Shown: positions 14,474-27,355 of the stretch, piece after piece | How the letters are laid out: every line of letters begins with the position of its first letter | Position numbering within the stretch: position 1 is the first letter of the stretch | Origin: Drosophila miranda | Taxonomy: Eukaryota > Arthropoda > Insecta > Diptera > Drosophilidae | Length of the DNA stretch: 64,000 bases | Reading direction: 5' to 3' | NCBI RefSeq assembly: GCF_003369915.1 | Contig: NW_022881614.1 | Coordinates: 5,787,001 to 5,851,000 of the forward strand | Notes under the pieces: model-generated | What the model was told of the DNA's origin: nothing | Database searches by the model: none | What the model saw: the letters and a program-made list of their open reading frames with translations, nothing else | Position numbers and translations under genes: made by a program

Positions 14474-15150
14474 TCGTTTTTTTTGTATTCTTTACTTTTA
14501 TTATGCTTTAATACTAGTTCTTATATAGGGTTAGCAACTAGTTGTGGGGGTCTGGGACTGTGGTTTGTTGGTGGGGTAATGGGGCGTAGCTATGCGGTAC
14601 GGCCGCAAAGCATTGCTTCGCACAGCCGTTCCTCCTTACTCCTCCGACACCTTCCTTTCCCTCTCCGCTCTCCGTAGTTCCCGCATTATAGTGGCGGCGA
14701 ACCTAGTGGTGGCATCCCACGCCTTGGGATTCGCTACCATGAGCGGCACGATCCCTCCGACGCTAATGCTGGTGGCTAGCTCATCCTCTAGCTGGCGCCT
14801 CTCGTACTCGAAGCTGTGGCATTCAAAGAAGACGTGGTGAGCGTCCTCCACGATACCTCGACCACATGATGGGCACCAGTCCTCCGTTTCGTGTCCAAAC
14901 CGCTTCAGGTACGATCTGAAGCATCCGTGGCCGCTCAGCATCTGAGTGAGGTGGAAGTCCACCTGTCCGTGCTTCCTCTCCAACCACAGCTTGATATCCG
15001 GAATCAGCTGGTGGGTCCAGCGTCCTTTAGTCGAGGAATCCCACTTCATCTGCCACCTCCTGACGGTCTCGTGCCTGGGTGATTCTCTCTCGACTCCGGT
15101 GGGAGGATTGTGGGTCTCCCTGCGAGATAGCTCGTACACCTCGGCCCTTT
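14474..15150 (-). mobile_element. 5'-truncated LINE (R1/LOA-like), ORF2 C-terminus
   Basis: The minus-strand frame 14636-15139 (167 codons) ends with a zinc-knuckle region WCPSCGRGIVEDAHHVFFEC, typical of the C-terminus of R1/LOA-clade non-LTR retrotransposon ORF2. It is preceded by SGHGCFRSYLKRFGH. A 3' UTR of about 160 bp ends in an A-run (T-run at 14478-14485 on the plus strand). Reverse transcriptase and endonuclease parts are absent, so this is a typical 5'-truncated, dead copy. It is nested in solo LTR B. D. miranda TRIM belongs to a related clade, but identity cannot be settled by eye. Confidence 0.7.
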
Positions 15151-16009
15151 CCCTCGCTTACACACTGCGTGTATACGTGTGCGCGTGTGTGTGTGTGAAT
15201 AGGGTTTCGGGCTTTTACGTGGTGAATGAGACCAAACGTGTGGCACGCACTGGAAGGCGATGCAACGATCGTGCGGTGTGGCTAGAATCGCCCTGGCAGC
15301 TAAATCGTCCTCTTTCACCCTCCCCCTTCACACGTCACACGCTACTTGGCTCACACACGCGCAACTGGAACGAACTAACTCAGGTTCACGTTGGACAGTG
15401 TTCTTCTCTGCAGTCGACTTTCTCGAACTCCAGTGTTCCTCTCCAGGAAGCCTTCCGGCCCGGTTCTGGTGGCTATATTCCTTGCCGGCTGTGAGTAAAA
15501 TTTTCTGCATTACAACCTATTTTCTCGCCCGCTTTTTCTGTACTCACTTCAAACTTTCTGTTTTAAGCACAAAATTTCAAATTTCGACGTTACTCTTCCG
15601 TCCACGCTCCACGATTTCCATAATCCAATCCACGTTTTCTAATATTTTCACTCCTATTTATCCCTTTTACCCCTTACTAATACATATAACTAATCCTATT
15701 CTCTTTCTTATATCCCCAGTACGGCTCCAGCTCCCCCCGATGTCCCCATACACCATCGAGCCTCCCTGGACTTCCGCTAGATGGCGCGTCGCCCTCAGCC
15801 CTGGCCACCTATCGTTCAGGTGGGACTGGAACAATCTTTATTGCATTGCTTACAAAATAGCAAAAACCATTTCATACATTCATTTTTTTTACATGGTAAC
15901 TACACGCCAACTACAGACTTGCTACTTATGAACTACATTGTTTGTTTGTTGAACTTTTTTTGTAAACCTTGTTTGAGTCAAAATACAGTAAAAGCAAGTA
16001 TTTAAAATA

Positions 16010-16215
16010 AACCAGTCAAGTAGAAAATAGATTCATTAATTGGATAAAATGATGTGGACAGGGCTGAGAGATCTATCTAGCTAGTATAATTCGACGGAAT
16101 ATCAAAAATGAGTAAGATGTACATATAATAGAACTGGAAATGTAGGTATATTTTAAGACAAGACGGTATATTTTGGTATATTTCTGGGGGGACTGCTGGA
16201 CTGCAAGTCGGTTAA
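16010..16215. repeat. DINE-1/ISY-like repeat (reverse orientation)
   Basis: Reverse of the phrase at 13430-13590: ATTCGACGGAATATCAAAAA, then ACGGTATATTTTGGTATATT. The flanking 15838-16009 and 16216-16696 stretches hold no recognised gene. The latter is the upstream region of Hsl, with a plausible acceptor CCTTCGACAG just before the Hsl start. Confidence 0.5.
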
Positions 16216-16696
16216 TTTGGTGCTGGGTAGTCTTGTAACAAAATCAGATTAACAATAGTTATAAACCGATTAGGTACACAAATTAAAAATGAAATAGGCT
16301 GGAAACAACGAGAGCACATAATCTGTAAGTGTATTGGTCCATGAAACATCAAATACAGACAAAGGGCAACAATTAAAGTGTGGGTTTGTGAAGTGCGTAG
16401 TTACCAAGTGAAAGTTTTCAATGCTCTTGCTGAGAACAAGATGCCTTTCTAATCCTTATATCGGGTCAAAGTACTATAATCCGCCAGACGCAATGGTGAC
16501 TTCATATGTAGCCCATTCCTAATTAACGTCAGTGGATACTGGCCAACGACCTTCGGCCAAACCGATACAGTTCAATCATATTCTGTTGCTTCCTCTAAGC
16601 CTTTGTCCGGTAGTAAATGATAGTAATCGAAGCAGTATCGATTATCTATATGATTAAATGTAGCTAATAAAGCTTATTTTCCTTCGACAGTGCACA

Positions 16697-19367
16697 ATGA
16701 TTGACGCGGCGTCTGCCGAGCTGGCCAGCCACAAATTGAATGCACAATTTGACGACAATCTGAAACTGGCGCACGAAGTGGATAAAATAAACCATGTCAA
16801 TGGGAAAGAGGCGCCAAAACCGACACAACCTCTATCAGACGTACCCGCCGAACTGCAGACTTCGTACCGAAGATCACACTGAATTTGGCCAACGCTTGCA
16901 TGCCGCCCACATTGCCTGGCAGGATTTTATAGTGCTTGCCAATCGACTCGTCCTGCAAATCGAGGTCTTTGCCCATGAGTACGACTTTGATGAGCAGACA
17001 ACAGGGAACGGGTATCGCAGCTTCGTGTACGTAACCAATGCATGCATCTCACATGGCATCAACATATGCAAGCAACTGCTGGCCACACGCAACACTATGA
17101 TTTTCCGGAAAAAGGTCTACATGAAGGAAGTATAGGCCTGCTCGCAGCTGCTTTCCTCGATATGTACTTGCCTGCAGTATCTCCTCATACTGCGGCAATG
17201 GTCGGCCAATACAGGAGATCTGTTTGCTTGCGGCAGCCACACTGCGGAGCAGCTCTTCGAGTTGGGCGACACCATCAATCAGTATTGTTTCTATGGACGT
17301 TGCTTGGGATTCCGACTCCATACGTGGTATTCTACGCTTCCTGGGCATCAGCATGGCCAGCTACTCCGAGTCCTATTACTCACGGGCGGATGATGGGACT
17401 ATTGTGAAAACCACGCACAGTCTTTGGACCAGTGGCAAGTACCTGATGAACCCAGAGCTACGAGCCCGGCGTATTGTCAACATCTCGCAGAATGCAAAAA
17501 TTGACTTTTGCAAGTCCTTCTGGTTTCTGGCCGAGTCGGAGCTAATGCACAAATTGCCCAGCATCGTGGTCACCTCCATTAAGGTGAATCGGCTAATCGA
17601 GCTGCCGGCGGAGCCGTTTCAGTTACCGCGACGAAAGAACTTTAAGGCGAGTGAGCAGCAGCAGCAAAAGAGCAGCGATGTAAACCAAAACCAAGGCAAC
17701 GATGAGAATGCCATACAATTTGTGGACCTACCAGTTCCCAGTGCTCATCTGGGACCGGGTCTGCCCATTTCAGTACGGCTGCTCAGCGCCAAGCGACGCT
17801 CTGGAATGCTAGGCGAAGGCCGCTATCGCGGTTGGCACAAGCCCACTCCACCCAGTCGTTCAATATTGTTTCACTGCCATGGTGGTGGCTTCGTGGCCCA
17901 ATCATCAAATTCTCACGAGCTCTATCTTCGCGATTGGGCTGTAGCTCTGGACTGCCCCATACTTTCGGTGGACTACAGTCTAGCACCGGAGGCTCCCTTT
18001 CCGCGTGCCCTTCAGGAAGTCTTTTATGCGTACTGTTGGCTCTTGAAGAATGCCGAGCACCTGGGAACGACAGCTGAGCGAATTGTGTGAGCTGGTGACT
18101 CCATCGGAGTGGCTCTCAAATGCATTGAGCAGGGTGTGCGTATCCCAGATGGATTGTTTCTGGCCTACTGTCCGACTCTCGTTAGTTTTGTGCCGAGTCC
18201 AGCACGTTTGCTGTGCCTCATGGATCCCTTGCTACCTTTTGGCTTCATGATGCGGTGTCTGCGTGCCTATGCCGCCCCCGCCAAAGAAACTTTGGCATTC
18301 AGCTAAGCATGTGGAGGAGGAGGCCCACATACGCAAAGCTCCAACATCATCCTTGGGAAGTGCAACTTCCAGTCGGCGTACTTCATTGGCCAGGAGTACA
18401 CTAACATCTCTGGAAGCAAACCCCGATGAAGATGACGAGAGCAGTGATACTTTTGCCAGTGCCTCGGCCTCGTACCACAGCCAGGCCGTGGAACGAACCG
18501 ATTTGCCGAACAGCGAGGGTGACAACAGCTCGTGCGTGTCTTTCTAAGACGATTCGCAGCCCATTGTCCATTACCCTGTTGAGATTTCAGCAGACCCTCC
18601 CAAGGATCTCGAATCCGCAGCTTATATTGATCAGTTTTTGGATAAATATCTCATTGACACGGCCACCATGGAGGCGACCGAGGAGACAACTCTTCCAGCA
18701 CCACAAGTGAAGTCCAACGGCCTTGGCAAGATTATTTCTGACGAAAACATACTGGTAGAGACAGGACGTGACCTCATTGCGATAGATACGCTGCAGGGTC
18801 GGTGGCAAGAAGCCGTCAACAATTTAACGAACACCCTGTCGCGCTGCACAAAATCTTACGAAATTCATGGCCGCAGTGCTCTTAGCCCGCAGGATGTTCG
18901 CAATATGGACGCATTGATAGCCGGCAGTCCCAGCGAAGAGTTTGCCTTCGACGTGCCTAAGGATCCGTTTTTATCGCCCTATTGGGCTACCGACGACTGG
19001 CTATCCCAACTGCCAGAGACGAAGATTCTCGTACGTTTACAAAAGAATTAACACCACGAAATAATGGTATATGATTAATTCACATGTTATGATTTTATGT
19101 GCAGACCCCGAACATGGATCCCTGCCTTGATGACTGCGTCATGTTTGCTAAAAAACTTAAACGGCTGGGACGCCAAGTAAACTTGGAAATACTGAAGGGT
19201 CTCCCGCATGGATTTCTAAATTTTACTATGGTATTTATTTGCTTCTGGCTACTGCAACCTGCCAAATGTACAAACTAATGGTGTTCCTTTCTTAGCTATC
19301 AAATGAGGCTATGGATGGGTCCAAGCACTGCATCAAATTATTGCAGGCACTACTCAAGGTAACATAA
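16697..19367 (+). pseudogene. Hsl: Hormone-sensitive lipase, copy 1 (pseudogene)
   Basis: Hydrolyses diacylglycerol and steryl esters at lipid droplets. Only this copy keeps the start (MIDAASAELASHKLNAQFDD). The HSL N-domain (HAAHIAWQDFIVLANRLVLQ, FRSFVYV-like YRSFVYVTNACISHGINI) and alpha/beta hydrolase part (FHCHGGGFVAQSS oxyanion motif) follow, and later exons carry NMDPCLDDC and LPHGFLNF with the catalytic Asp and His. It is heavily broken: a frame change near 16872, a stop at 17134-17136, the frameshift after CFYGRCLGF (about 17311) shared by all copies, a TGA at 18088-18090, a 15-bp loss that removes the GDSAG serine motif, a frameshift near 18295 and a stop at 18546-18548. Introns near 19032-19104 and 19229-19295 are recognisable; the end at a TAA after LLQALLK is tentative. 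Confidence 0.93.
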
Positions 19368-20324
19368 AAACCCAGATATTGTGACAAGAACAGAACAGCT
19401 GACAGTGAGGATTCCACCACTCCAGCCATAGAGCAATTTCTATAGATTCATAAGTTGAATATAAATCCACTTGATCCAGTGATGTGGATATTCGCACGTA
19501 AAGGTTATTCGGTCGATCTCCACCAGTGGATATTTCCAACCAATTACATCTGTTAGAGGAAAGTACAAGATATTCTTTGCTATACGCACTTTACTTGCTT
19601 TATGTTTTATTTCTGCAATCTCAAGCGTTTTTTATACACTTTTCATACGGTTTGACACAGATTTGTATTATTTTTTATACATATACGAATATAGATACGT
19701 AGGTTAAGGCTTTTAGGATAAGCAAGCCAATTATTCAAGTATTGGAAGCATGTAAACATGCAATATTTATTACATATATGTATGTACAATGTACAAAATA
19801 TGTTCCAGGCACAAACTCGCTAAGAGTCATTTAATGTAAAGCGTACCGAATATGTGCCTGATACGATGCATATAAATGTATAAGCAATGCATTCACATCC
19901 CCGAATAGTTTGTGCATGCATACACTATATAAACAGCTATACTCTATGGATAGCACGTTATACTTACATATATTTCAAAAATGCTGGAGATATGCTTGGT
20001 TTTCTTTTCCTATCCCCCGGGAAACCTTACAAATCTATCTTTGACTTTAAATACGTTTGTAATCTCTGTCTAAACAATACCCCAGTGCAGCGTTATATAT
20101 GTATGCGAATAAACGGTTATTGCCATTAAATATTAGCAATTTTAGGCTCAAATTGAGAACCAGAGGCAGGAGTACAAAACACTTTGTTCGAAATTATTAC
20201 AGGTTTGTTTTTATTAAGCAAAAGAAGCGGTTTCGCTGATTCTTAAAAGTTAGGTATGAGCTTGTACGTGGGAGGATGATTCATTAAGTGATATAAATAT
20301 GAGAGGAGACAGTATACTCCTGCC
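19368..20324. other. Tail-to-tail spacer Hsl/PCNA, unit 1
   Basis: AT-rich spacer between convergent Hsl and PCNA 3' ends, with many TATGTA-type steps and AATAAA-like words for both strands. No gene is seen. The same spacer recurs at 29446-30320, 42510-43466 and 53051-53997 with only scattered differences. Confidence 0.6.
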
Positions 20325-21175
<851 letters not shown>

Positions 21176-21413
21176 GATGTCTCTAGTTTAATAATACGAA
21201 ATGCAATTTATGCGAATGTGCTATAGTGTAGTGTGTGCTATGGGCTTCATATGGAACTGGTTGCTGATGGAATTGCTGTGCAATTTTACAACACAATATG
21301 GATAATGTGGCTGAAGCAGTGACTTAAAATCGAATGACGAACGTGTTGCAAAAAATTACATCGATCAGGCGGGCAAAAATGAGCGGGATAGGGATGTACA
21401 ATGCCGCAGATAG

Positions 21414-21421
21414 TATCGATA
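21414..21421. promoter_or_regulatory. DRE (DREF site) of PCNA promoter, unit 1
   Basis: Perfect TATCGATA about 240 bp upstream of the PCNA start. The D. melanogaster PCNA promoter is the classic DRE/DREF target. A GGCGGGCAAAAA stretch at 21368-21379 resembles an E2F site. The same site is kept in the other three units. Confidence 0.75.
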
Positions 21422-21448
21422 AGGTCTTGTCGATATGTAGGATCATTA

Positions 21449-22008
21449 ATGATCGAGCTGCCAACCTACTTGTATTTCAGTAGCCCTGGTGCCCAGCCCA
21501 TATAGCCCAATCGACAACATTGGGCGGCTGCTCTTCTGGACCTGCTCCTACTCCAACATCATTACCGTGACCATTCGCACAATTGTATTCCTAAAACGTT
21601 GCCTCTTTTAGCATCCTGGGTGAATCCGTAGGCGTCAACGATACCGGGGACTCGGAAAAACATCACCCCATTGCCACCTTGGGGAGATTTATGTACTGGC
21701 TGGAGGACAAGACCGGAGTGGAACGGATCACTGTCAACGGTGTTGTTCCGTGGAGCTGCATCGTCTGTCGCAGTTCACCGACATCCGGGCCGTGTGGACA
21801 CCGGATGCGAAAGTGCTGCGCAATCACACGTGTCTTCAAAGTCGCCCAAATTGTTCCCAAAACTGCATATCCAGAGGGGTGTGACACGCAGTACTTACGA
21901 CGTCTGCTCGTGCCCCAAGCATCTGATGCTACTGGAGGACAAGCAGAACTACGGCGTGTACCCGGGCAGATAATTTGAAGTGGCCGGAGTAGTGACATGA
22001 GCAACGAC
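21449..22008 (+). pseudogene. Unidentified divergent host gene, copy 1 (decayed, partial)
   Basis: Protein-like stretches occur in different frames right across the PCNA promoter: GRLLFWTCSYSNIITVTIRT (about 21522), LGRFMYWLEDKTGVERITVN (21681 on) and DVCSCPKHLMLLEDKQNYGV (about 21898). They are separated by stops and frame changes, so no continuous product exists. I could not identify the family. The PCNA-proximal DRE may once have served both genes. In this unit the sequence runs directly into the body of a BEL element at about 22010. Confidence 0.5.
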
Positions 22009-22010
22009 AA

Positions 22011-25000
22011 TACAGACAAAACGGATGAATACGTAAAATTCCGTGAAGACTTACGTACAACATGTAAGCAACACATTACGATCTTTACCGAATGCATGGA
22101 TAAGCTATCACAGACGTCTAGTGCTCGTGGGGAACGTCAAATCATCTTTAAAGAAAAGCATGAGAATCCTCCAGTAGATCCCAAAGAAAGCGGTCTGATC
22201 CAGCAGCCCTCGAAGGATTACAGCAAACTGTTTTCACTATGTCGCCGACAAAAGGCCATAGTAGAGTCCGTTAAACGCAATCTGGAACAACTTTCAGAGC
22301 CGGAAGGACGCTCATCAAGTGATTGATAAAATCACTATGGACTCAAGCGCAGGAAGTCCACTTCACAATTCATGAGGAATACGAGGACCCAGTGGAAGGA
22401 GGATATGACATGGAATCCTACCTAACACTGGAAAGTAAGGTCCAAAGAGCATTGACAAAATCAGCCACACCAAACACGGATAACGTGCATCTTCCACGCA
22501 TCAGCATCCCAAAGTTTGATGGGGATCTATTAAAATGGACCCAGTTCTTCGATCTGTTCTCATGCATGGTGCATGAGACCAACATGCCTACGGTGATAAA
22601 GATGTGGTATCTTAAAACCACCGTTACCGGCGAGGCAGAAAGATTGATTCGACATATCGATCTAAAGGAAGAAAATTATGAAGCCGCTTGGGAAATACTA
22701 GTTGACGCATACAACAATCCCAGAGATGTTTCGAACACGGTACTGAACCGCTTCCTCAATCACCAAACAATTAATGACGATCCCAAGTCATTAAAAGAGT
22801 TGTATATAACAACCATAGAATCCCTTGCATCACTAAAGGGATTGGGCATCAATATATCTACATGGGATCCGATATTGATTGCCATTATCAGAAACAAACT
22901 GGATGTAACAAATAAGGCCTTGTATGAGCAATCATTGGGAAGCTCAAAGAACATTCAGGCGCTGGATACGATGCTTCAGTTCTTGGAGCAAAGAATTCGG
23001 GTTCTAGGAACCAGTAAGAAGCCACCAGCATCAAGGAGAGAGCCAAAAGGCACAGCATGTGCATCAGCAAACACAGGGAGAACGCGAGCACCCTTATGCA
23101 CATTCTGCAAAAAGGCAAGCCATTGGCTCTACGGATGCAAAGAATTTCGCTCCAAATCTCCATCAGAACGACTAAATTGGGTACAAAAACAAAAAATGTG
23201 CGTTAATTGTTTTAGAACAAATCACAAAACAAACGCATGCCCTGGTCGAAACTGCTTCAAGTGTGACAAGAAGCACAACACGATGCTACATTTGGAAACA
23301 GCATCAGGCGCAGCTACAGAATCAAGAGGCCCGACGGTTGGTGCAGCAAGTAACAATAGTTACAATCTTCTGGCCACAGCAAAGGTGGCAGTAGAAGCCA
23401 ACAACGGGCAGGTTGCTAATTTCAGAGCACTGCTAGATTCAGGATCACAGATAAACTTGATCTCTGAACGAATGGCATCAATGTTGTCACTCAAACTAAA
23501 AGACACAACATTACGGATCGAAGGAATTGGAGGTCAATCAAAGACCAGCAGAGCACGAGTAAATGTGCTCATGAAATCCCTTCACAATGGTTTTACGCAA
23601 AGAATTGAAGCTTTCGTATTACCACAGATAATAGCTGATCAACCAGCTCAGGCACTCGATTCAGATAGCTTAAACATACCAAGCAAGATCTCACTGGCAG
23701 ATACAAACTTCCATAAGCCAGGCAAAATCGACATGCTAATCGGAGCCGAGCATTACTACTCGCTGCTGCTACCAGATCAACAGCAGCTAAGGACAGTTTT
23801 ATTGTAAAGCTCCCATTTTCCGAACACCCTTCAGCCCTGGGGGAGTCGTTGGAAACCGCAACAAAAAGATTCCTAGCGTTGGAGCGGCGAAGCTCAACAG
23901 AAACTTGGAAGAGCTATGTGGCCTTCATGGAAGAGTATGAAGGACTAGGACATATGAAGATTGTGCCAGCATCAAAAGTTCCCAAAAGGCACTAATTCAT
24001 TCCACATCATTGTGTACTCAAACCTGAGAGCACCACCACAAAGCTTCGGGTAGTATTCGATGCCTCATGCAAATCAACAAGCGGGAAATCTTTGAACGAC
24101 ATTCTGCAGGCTGGACCCACCGTTCAGAGCGAACTTATGTCCATTCTGCTACGATTTGGAATTCATAAGTACGTATTCACAGCGGACATAGAAAAGATGT
24201 ACCGGCAAGTGTGGATGAATCCGGAGGATCAATTCCATCAGATGATAGTCTGGAGAAACAATCCATCCGAATAGATCAGGTACTATCGCCTGAAAACAGT
24301 AACATATGGGACAACAGCTGCTCCGTTCCTAGCAACGAAATGTCTGGATCATTTGGCAATACAATACAAAGACAGACTACCAGTAGGATCAACAACATTA
24401 AAAACAGATTTCTATGTTGACGACTGTCTAACTGGAGCAAACACGATTCCAGAGGCAATTCATGTTCGACAAGAACTAAATAAGATATTGCTACCTTCCG
24501 GATTCAAATTGCGCAAGTGGTGCTCCAACAATGAGCAACTTCTCCAAGGAATCCCCAAAGAGGATATTGTAACCGATGTAAAATTAGGAGAGACACTAGA
24601 GCACTACAGCGTGAAAACTCTGGGTCTCATCTGGATGCCGAAGAAGGATACATTGTGTGGACGAACACAGAAAAGTCAGGCTACACGCATCACCAAACGG
24701 GTGGTATGTTCCGAACTGGCCCAAATCTTTGACCCACTAGGACTCTTTGCACCGGTGGTAGTAAAGGAAAAAATCTTAATGCAACAACTTTGGGAGCTCA
24801 AACTGGATTGGGATGACGAAACACCAAATTGAATGGAAAGAATACCGGGACGACTTACAAACATTGAACAAAATGCAAATTCCCCGGCATATCTACGATG
24901 GTAAAATTCCAGTTACCCAAGAATTCCATACGTTTGTAGATGCATCAGAACGAGCATATGGCGCAGCAGTATATGTACACGCTACATACAAAAACAACCA

Positions 25001-25793
25001 AGTGTCAGTAAGACTGCTCTGTTCGAAATCACGTGTGGCGCCGACAGCCAAACAATCGCTACCACGGTTAGAACTTTGTGCTGCAGTCCTCGGTGCCGAG
25101 CTCACAAACCGAGTCCGACAGGATCTGCACATGGACATTAACACGGTTTCAGGATGGTTTTGGAGTGATTCCACCGTTGTGTTATCCTGGATAAACGCAT
25201 CGTCATCAACATACCATACCTTTGTGGCAAATCGAATAGCCAAAATCCAGGCATTAACAAACCAGTCACAATGGCGTCACGTGTCATCGGCCAACAACGC
25301 AGCCGATGTCCTGTCGAGAGGAATCGCAGCAAGCAGACTGGCAGATCACAATCTGTGGTTATATGGACCATTATTCCTGCACGGATCTCGAGACAACTGG
25401 ACGAAGGCACCCAACATAAAACCCAGCACACCTAGCGCACTTGGGGATGAATTATATACTTGCAGACATAGCAACTCGTTTCACAAACTGCAACGCATTG
25501 TGGCATATATGTTACGCTTCTGCTACAAAACCAACAGAGCGAACACCACGACGCTCTGCGCAGAAGAACTGACTCACGCCCGCACTATAATCCTGCGAAC
25601 CATACAACAAGTCGAGTTTACAGCAGAGTTAAAACAGTTCCAACGCTATAAGACTGTGGATAGAAAGAGCTCGATCATATCGTTATCTCCCTTCCTAGCA
25701 GACGATGAGCTCATCCGAGTTGGTGGTAGACTTGAAGAAGCTCTACTTCCATACAACGCAAAACACCCAGTTTTGCTGCCTTACAATGAAACT
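22011..25793 (+). mobile_element. BEL/Pao retrotransposon, copy 1 (5'-truncated fossil)
   Basis: LTR retrotransposon of the BEL/Pao family. Parts in order: gag with zinc knuckles (CTFCKKASHWLYGC, CVNCFRTNH, CFKCDKKH), aspartic protease (LLDSGSQINL), reverse transcriptase (FDASCKSTSGKS, FYVDDCLTG), RNase H (TFVDASERAYGAAVY) and the beginning of integrase (KHPVLLPYN), where the Transib element starts. No LTR is attached. It is broken, with several interruptions. It inserted before the tandem amplification and is almost identical to copy 3. Confidence 0.93.
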
Positions 25794-27355
25794 TAATTTT
25801 AATTTAACATTTAATTAGTATATACATTAATTTAAAAAAAATTAAAAATCTTTTTTGTTTTAATGCATCCTTGGCCTTTTTGCAACTTTTTAAAGTCAGC
25901 TGTTTGATAAGCTGCAATCGATAGTAAAAAACGCGGGAAACTGTTTGTTTACTTTGAGAGCTTACCAAATTGAAACTAAGTTCAAAAACTGAAATCAAAG
26001 TAATGGAAAAGAAAGGCCAGGGTATGTAGAGTTATTATATTAAACAAATTTGTGCTCATGTTTTTGAATATGTTTTTGTGTGTATTAATTTGTGTCGTCC
26101 AAAGGTAGAGAATACTTAACCAATGTGCCCGTCTCTTATGGTCAATAACTAATTTTGTGCGCAATTGTGCGAGAAAGTAATTATGTAATATTGTAGTGCA
26201 AGCTGTGTATAAAATAATCCTAAAACTTGTTTTTGCGCCATTTTGCGCCGGTGTGCGCATTTTAATTTATTTGTAGGTGAGGTGGAGTTCACTTATGAAA
26301 AGCTGCTCAGTATTTACATTGAGAATAATCGAAACGCCGCAGCACTTTCGAGTTGGATTTTCGAAGAACTGAAGGCATACAAAATAAGCACGGAGAAAAA
26401 ACTTTTTTGTCAGCGATCCAATGGTTTTTGACCAATCCCTTTTCGCGACAACAATGGTTCCTCTCAAATTAATGGATGATATTGGAAATATATTGTGGCT
26501 ATATCGTACTCCTCAGTCTATTAGATTTTGTAGGCCAATCAAACTTGAATTTGTTAAAGAGACTAAAGACCATATTATCGAAGAAAAAAAAAATTTGGAC
26601 GATCAAATTAAAGATTTATCTTCATATGTCTGCACATTTATAAATGGAAGAAACATAACAGTAAAATATAATCTGCATATGACACTTTTAGACGGGAAAG
26701 TTTTGAACATTTTGACTGAAACTAAATCTTGCCAATTATGTCCCATCTGTGGAGCAAGTCCAAAAGATTTCATGGAAAGTGGAAATATGGATTCACCGAA
26801 ATTTAAGCCTAGACGTGGAACATTACAATATGGCATTAGTCCACTTCACGCATTGATTCGATTTTTTGAGTTTGTTCTTAAAATTGCTTATAGAACTGGA
26901 CTCGAAAAATGGCAAGTTAGAGATGAAAATGGAAAAAAAGAAATGGCGAAAAAGAAAAAGCTCATACAGGAGAAGATGTGGAGGAATATGGCTCTACATG
27001 TCGACAAGCCTAAACAAAATGGAAGTGGAAACACCAACGACGGTAACACAGCAAGAAAAGCCTTTTCAAAACCTAAGCTATTCGCTCAAATCTTAGGTCT
27101 TGATGAGTCTCTCATCACATATTTTCAAAATATTTTGTTGTCAATTGATGCAAAACTATTTAAAAAATATTGTCAAGAAATAGTTACACTTTATATGTCC
27201 TTGTACTCATGGTTTCCGATGTCGGCAACAGTTCATAAAGTTTTAATTCACGGTTTCCAAATAATAGAAGCATCAGTACTGCCAGTAGGTGTTCTTGGAG
27301 AAAACGCTTCGGAAGCACGCAATAAATACTATAAGAGTAATACAATATGACAATA
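25794..27355 (+). mobile_element. Transib-type (RAG1-related) DNA transposon, copy 1
   Basis: The transposase frame 26421-27350 (309 codons) carries the Transib/RAG1-like core: LLDGKVLNILTETKSCQLCP with the CPICGASPKDF zinc pair, SPLHALIRFFEFVLKIAYRT, DKPKQNGSGNTNDGNTARKA, FPMSATVHKVLIHG and GENASEARNK, whose glutamate corresponds to the last catalytic residue of RAG1. A short first exon (MEKKGQ, 26003-26021), an intron, and a second exon (VEFTYEKLLSIYIENN, from 26275) lie upstream and end in a stop, so a middle piece of the protein seems missing. This copy has lost its 5' terminal repeat (deletion between two CAATG words, compare 38349-38408) and 18 bp (6 codons) of the core near 27136. The 3' end is cut off by the Hsl junction. 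Confidence 0.8.

Larger units (their letters stand above)
13634..15833 (+). mobile_element. Solo LTR B, with nested insertions
   Basis: Same ends as solo LTR A (TGTTACACTTGG ... GGGACTGGAACA), flanked by the 4-bp direct repeat ATCT (13630-13633 and 15834-15837). The outer parts (13634-13873 and about 15155-15833) match LTR A closely. The middle is occupied by a dispersed repeat and a truncated LINE. It is a fossil without an internal region, in the same orientation as copy A. Confidence 0.72.

Noticed and set aside
14946-15931. Long plus-strand open frames (182 and 223 codons)
   Set aside because: They run antisense through a LINE piece and through LTR sequence; composition is low-complexity and no protein family is visible.
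17224-17354. Serine-rich N-terminal extension of the second Hsl frame ([10 protein letters not shown])
   Set aside because: This is the HSL N-domain read in the wrong frame upstream of the shared frameshift, not a true start.
21671-21978. Possible channel (pickpocket-like) or cysteine-rich receptor similarity in the unknown gene
   Set aside because: Cysteine spacing does not match either family convincingly and the pieces are in different frames.
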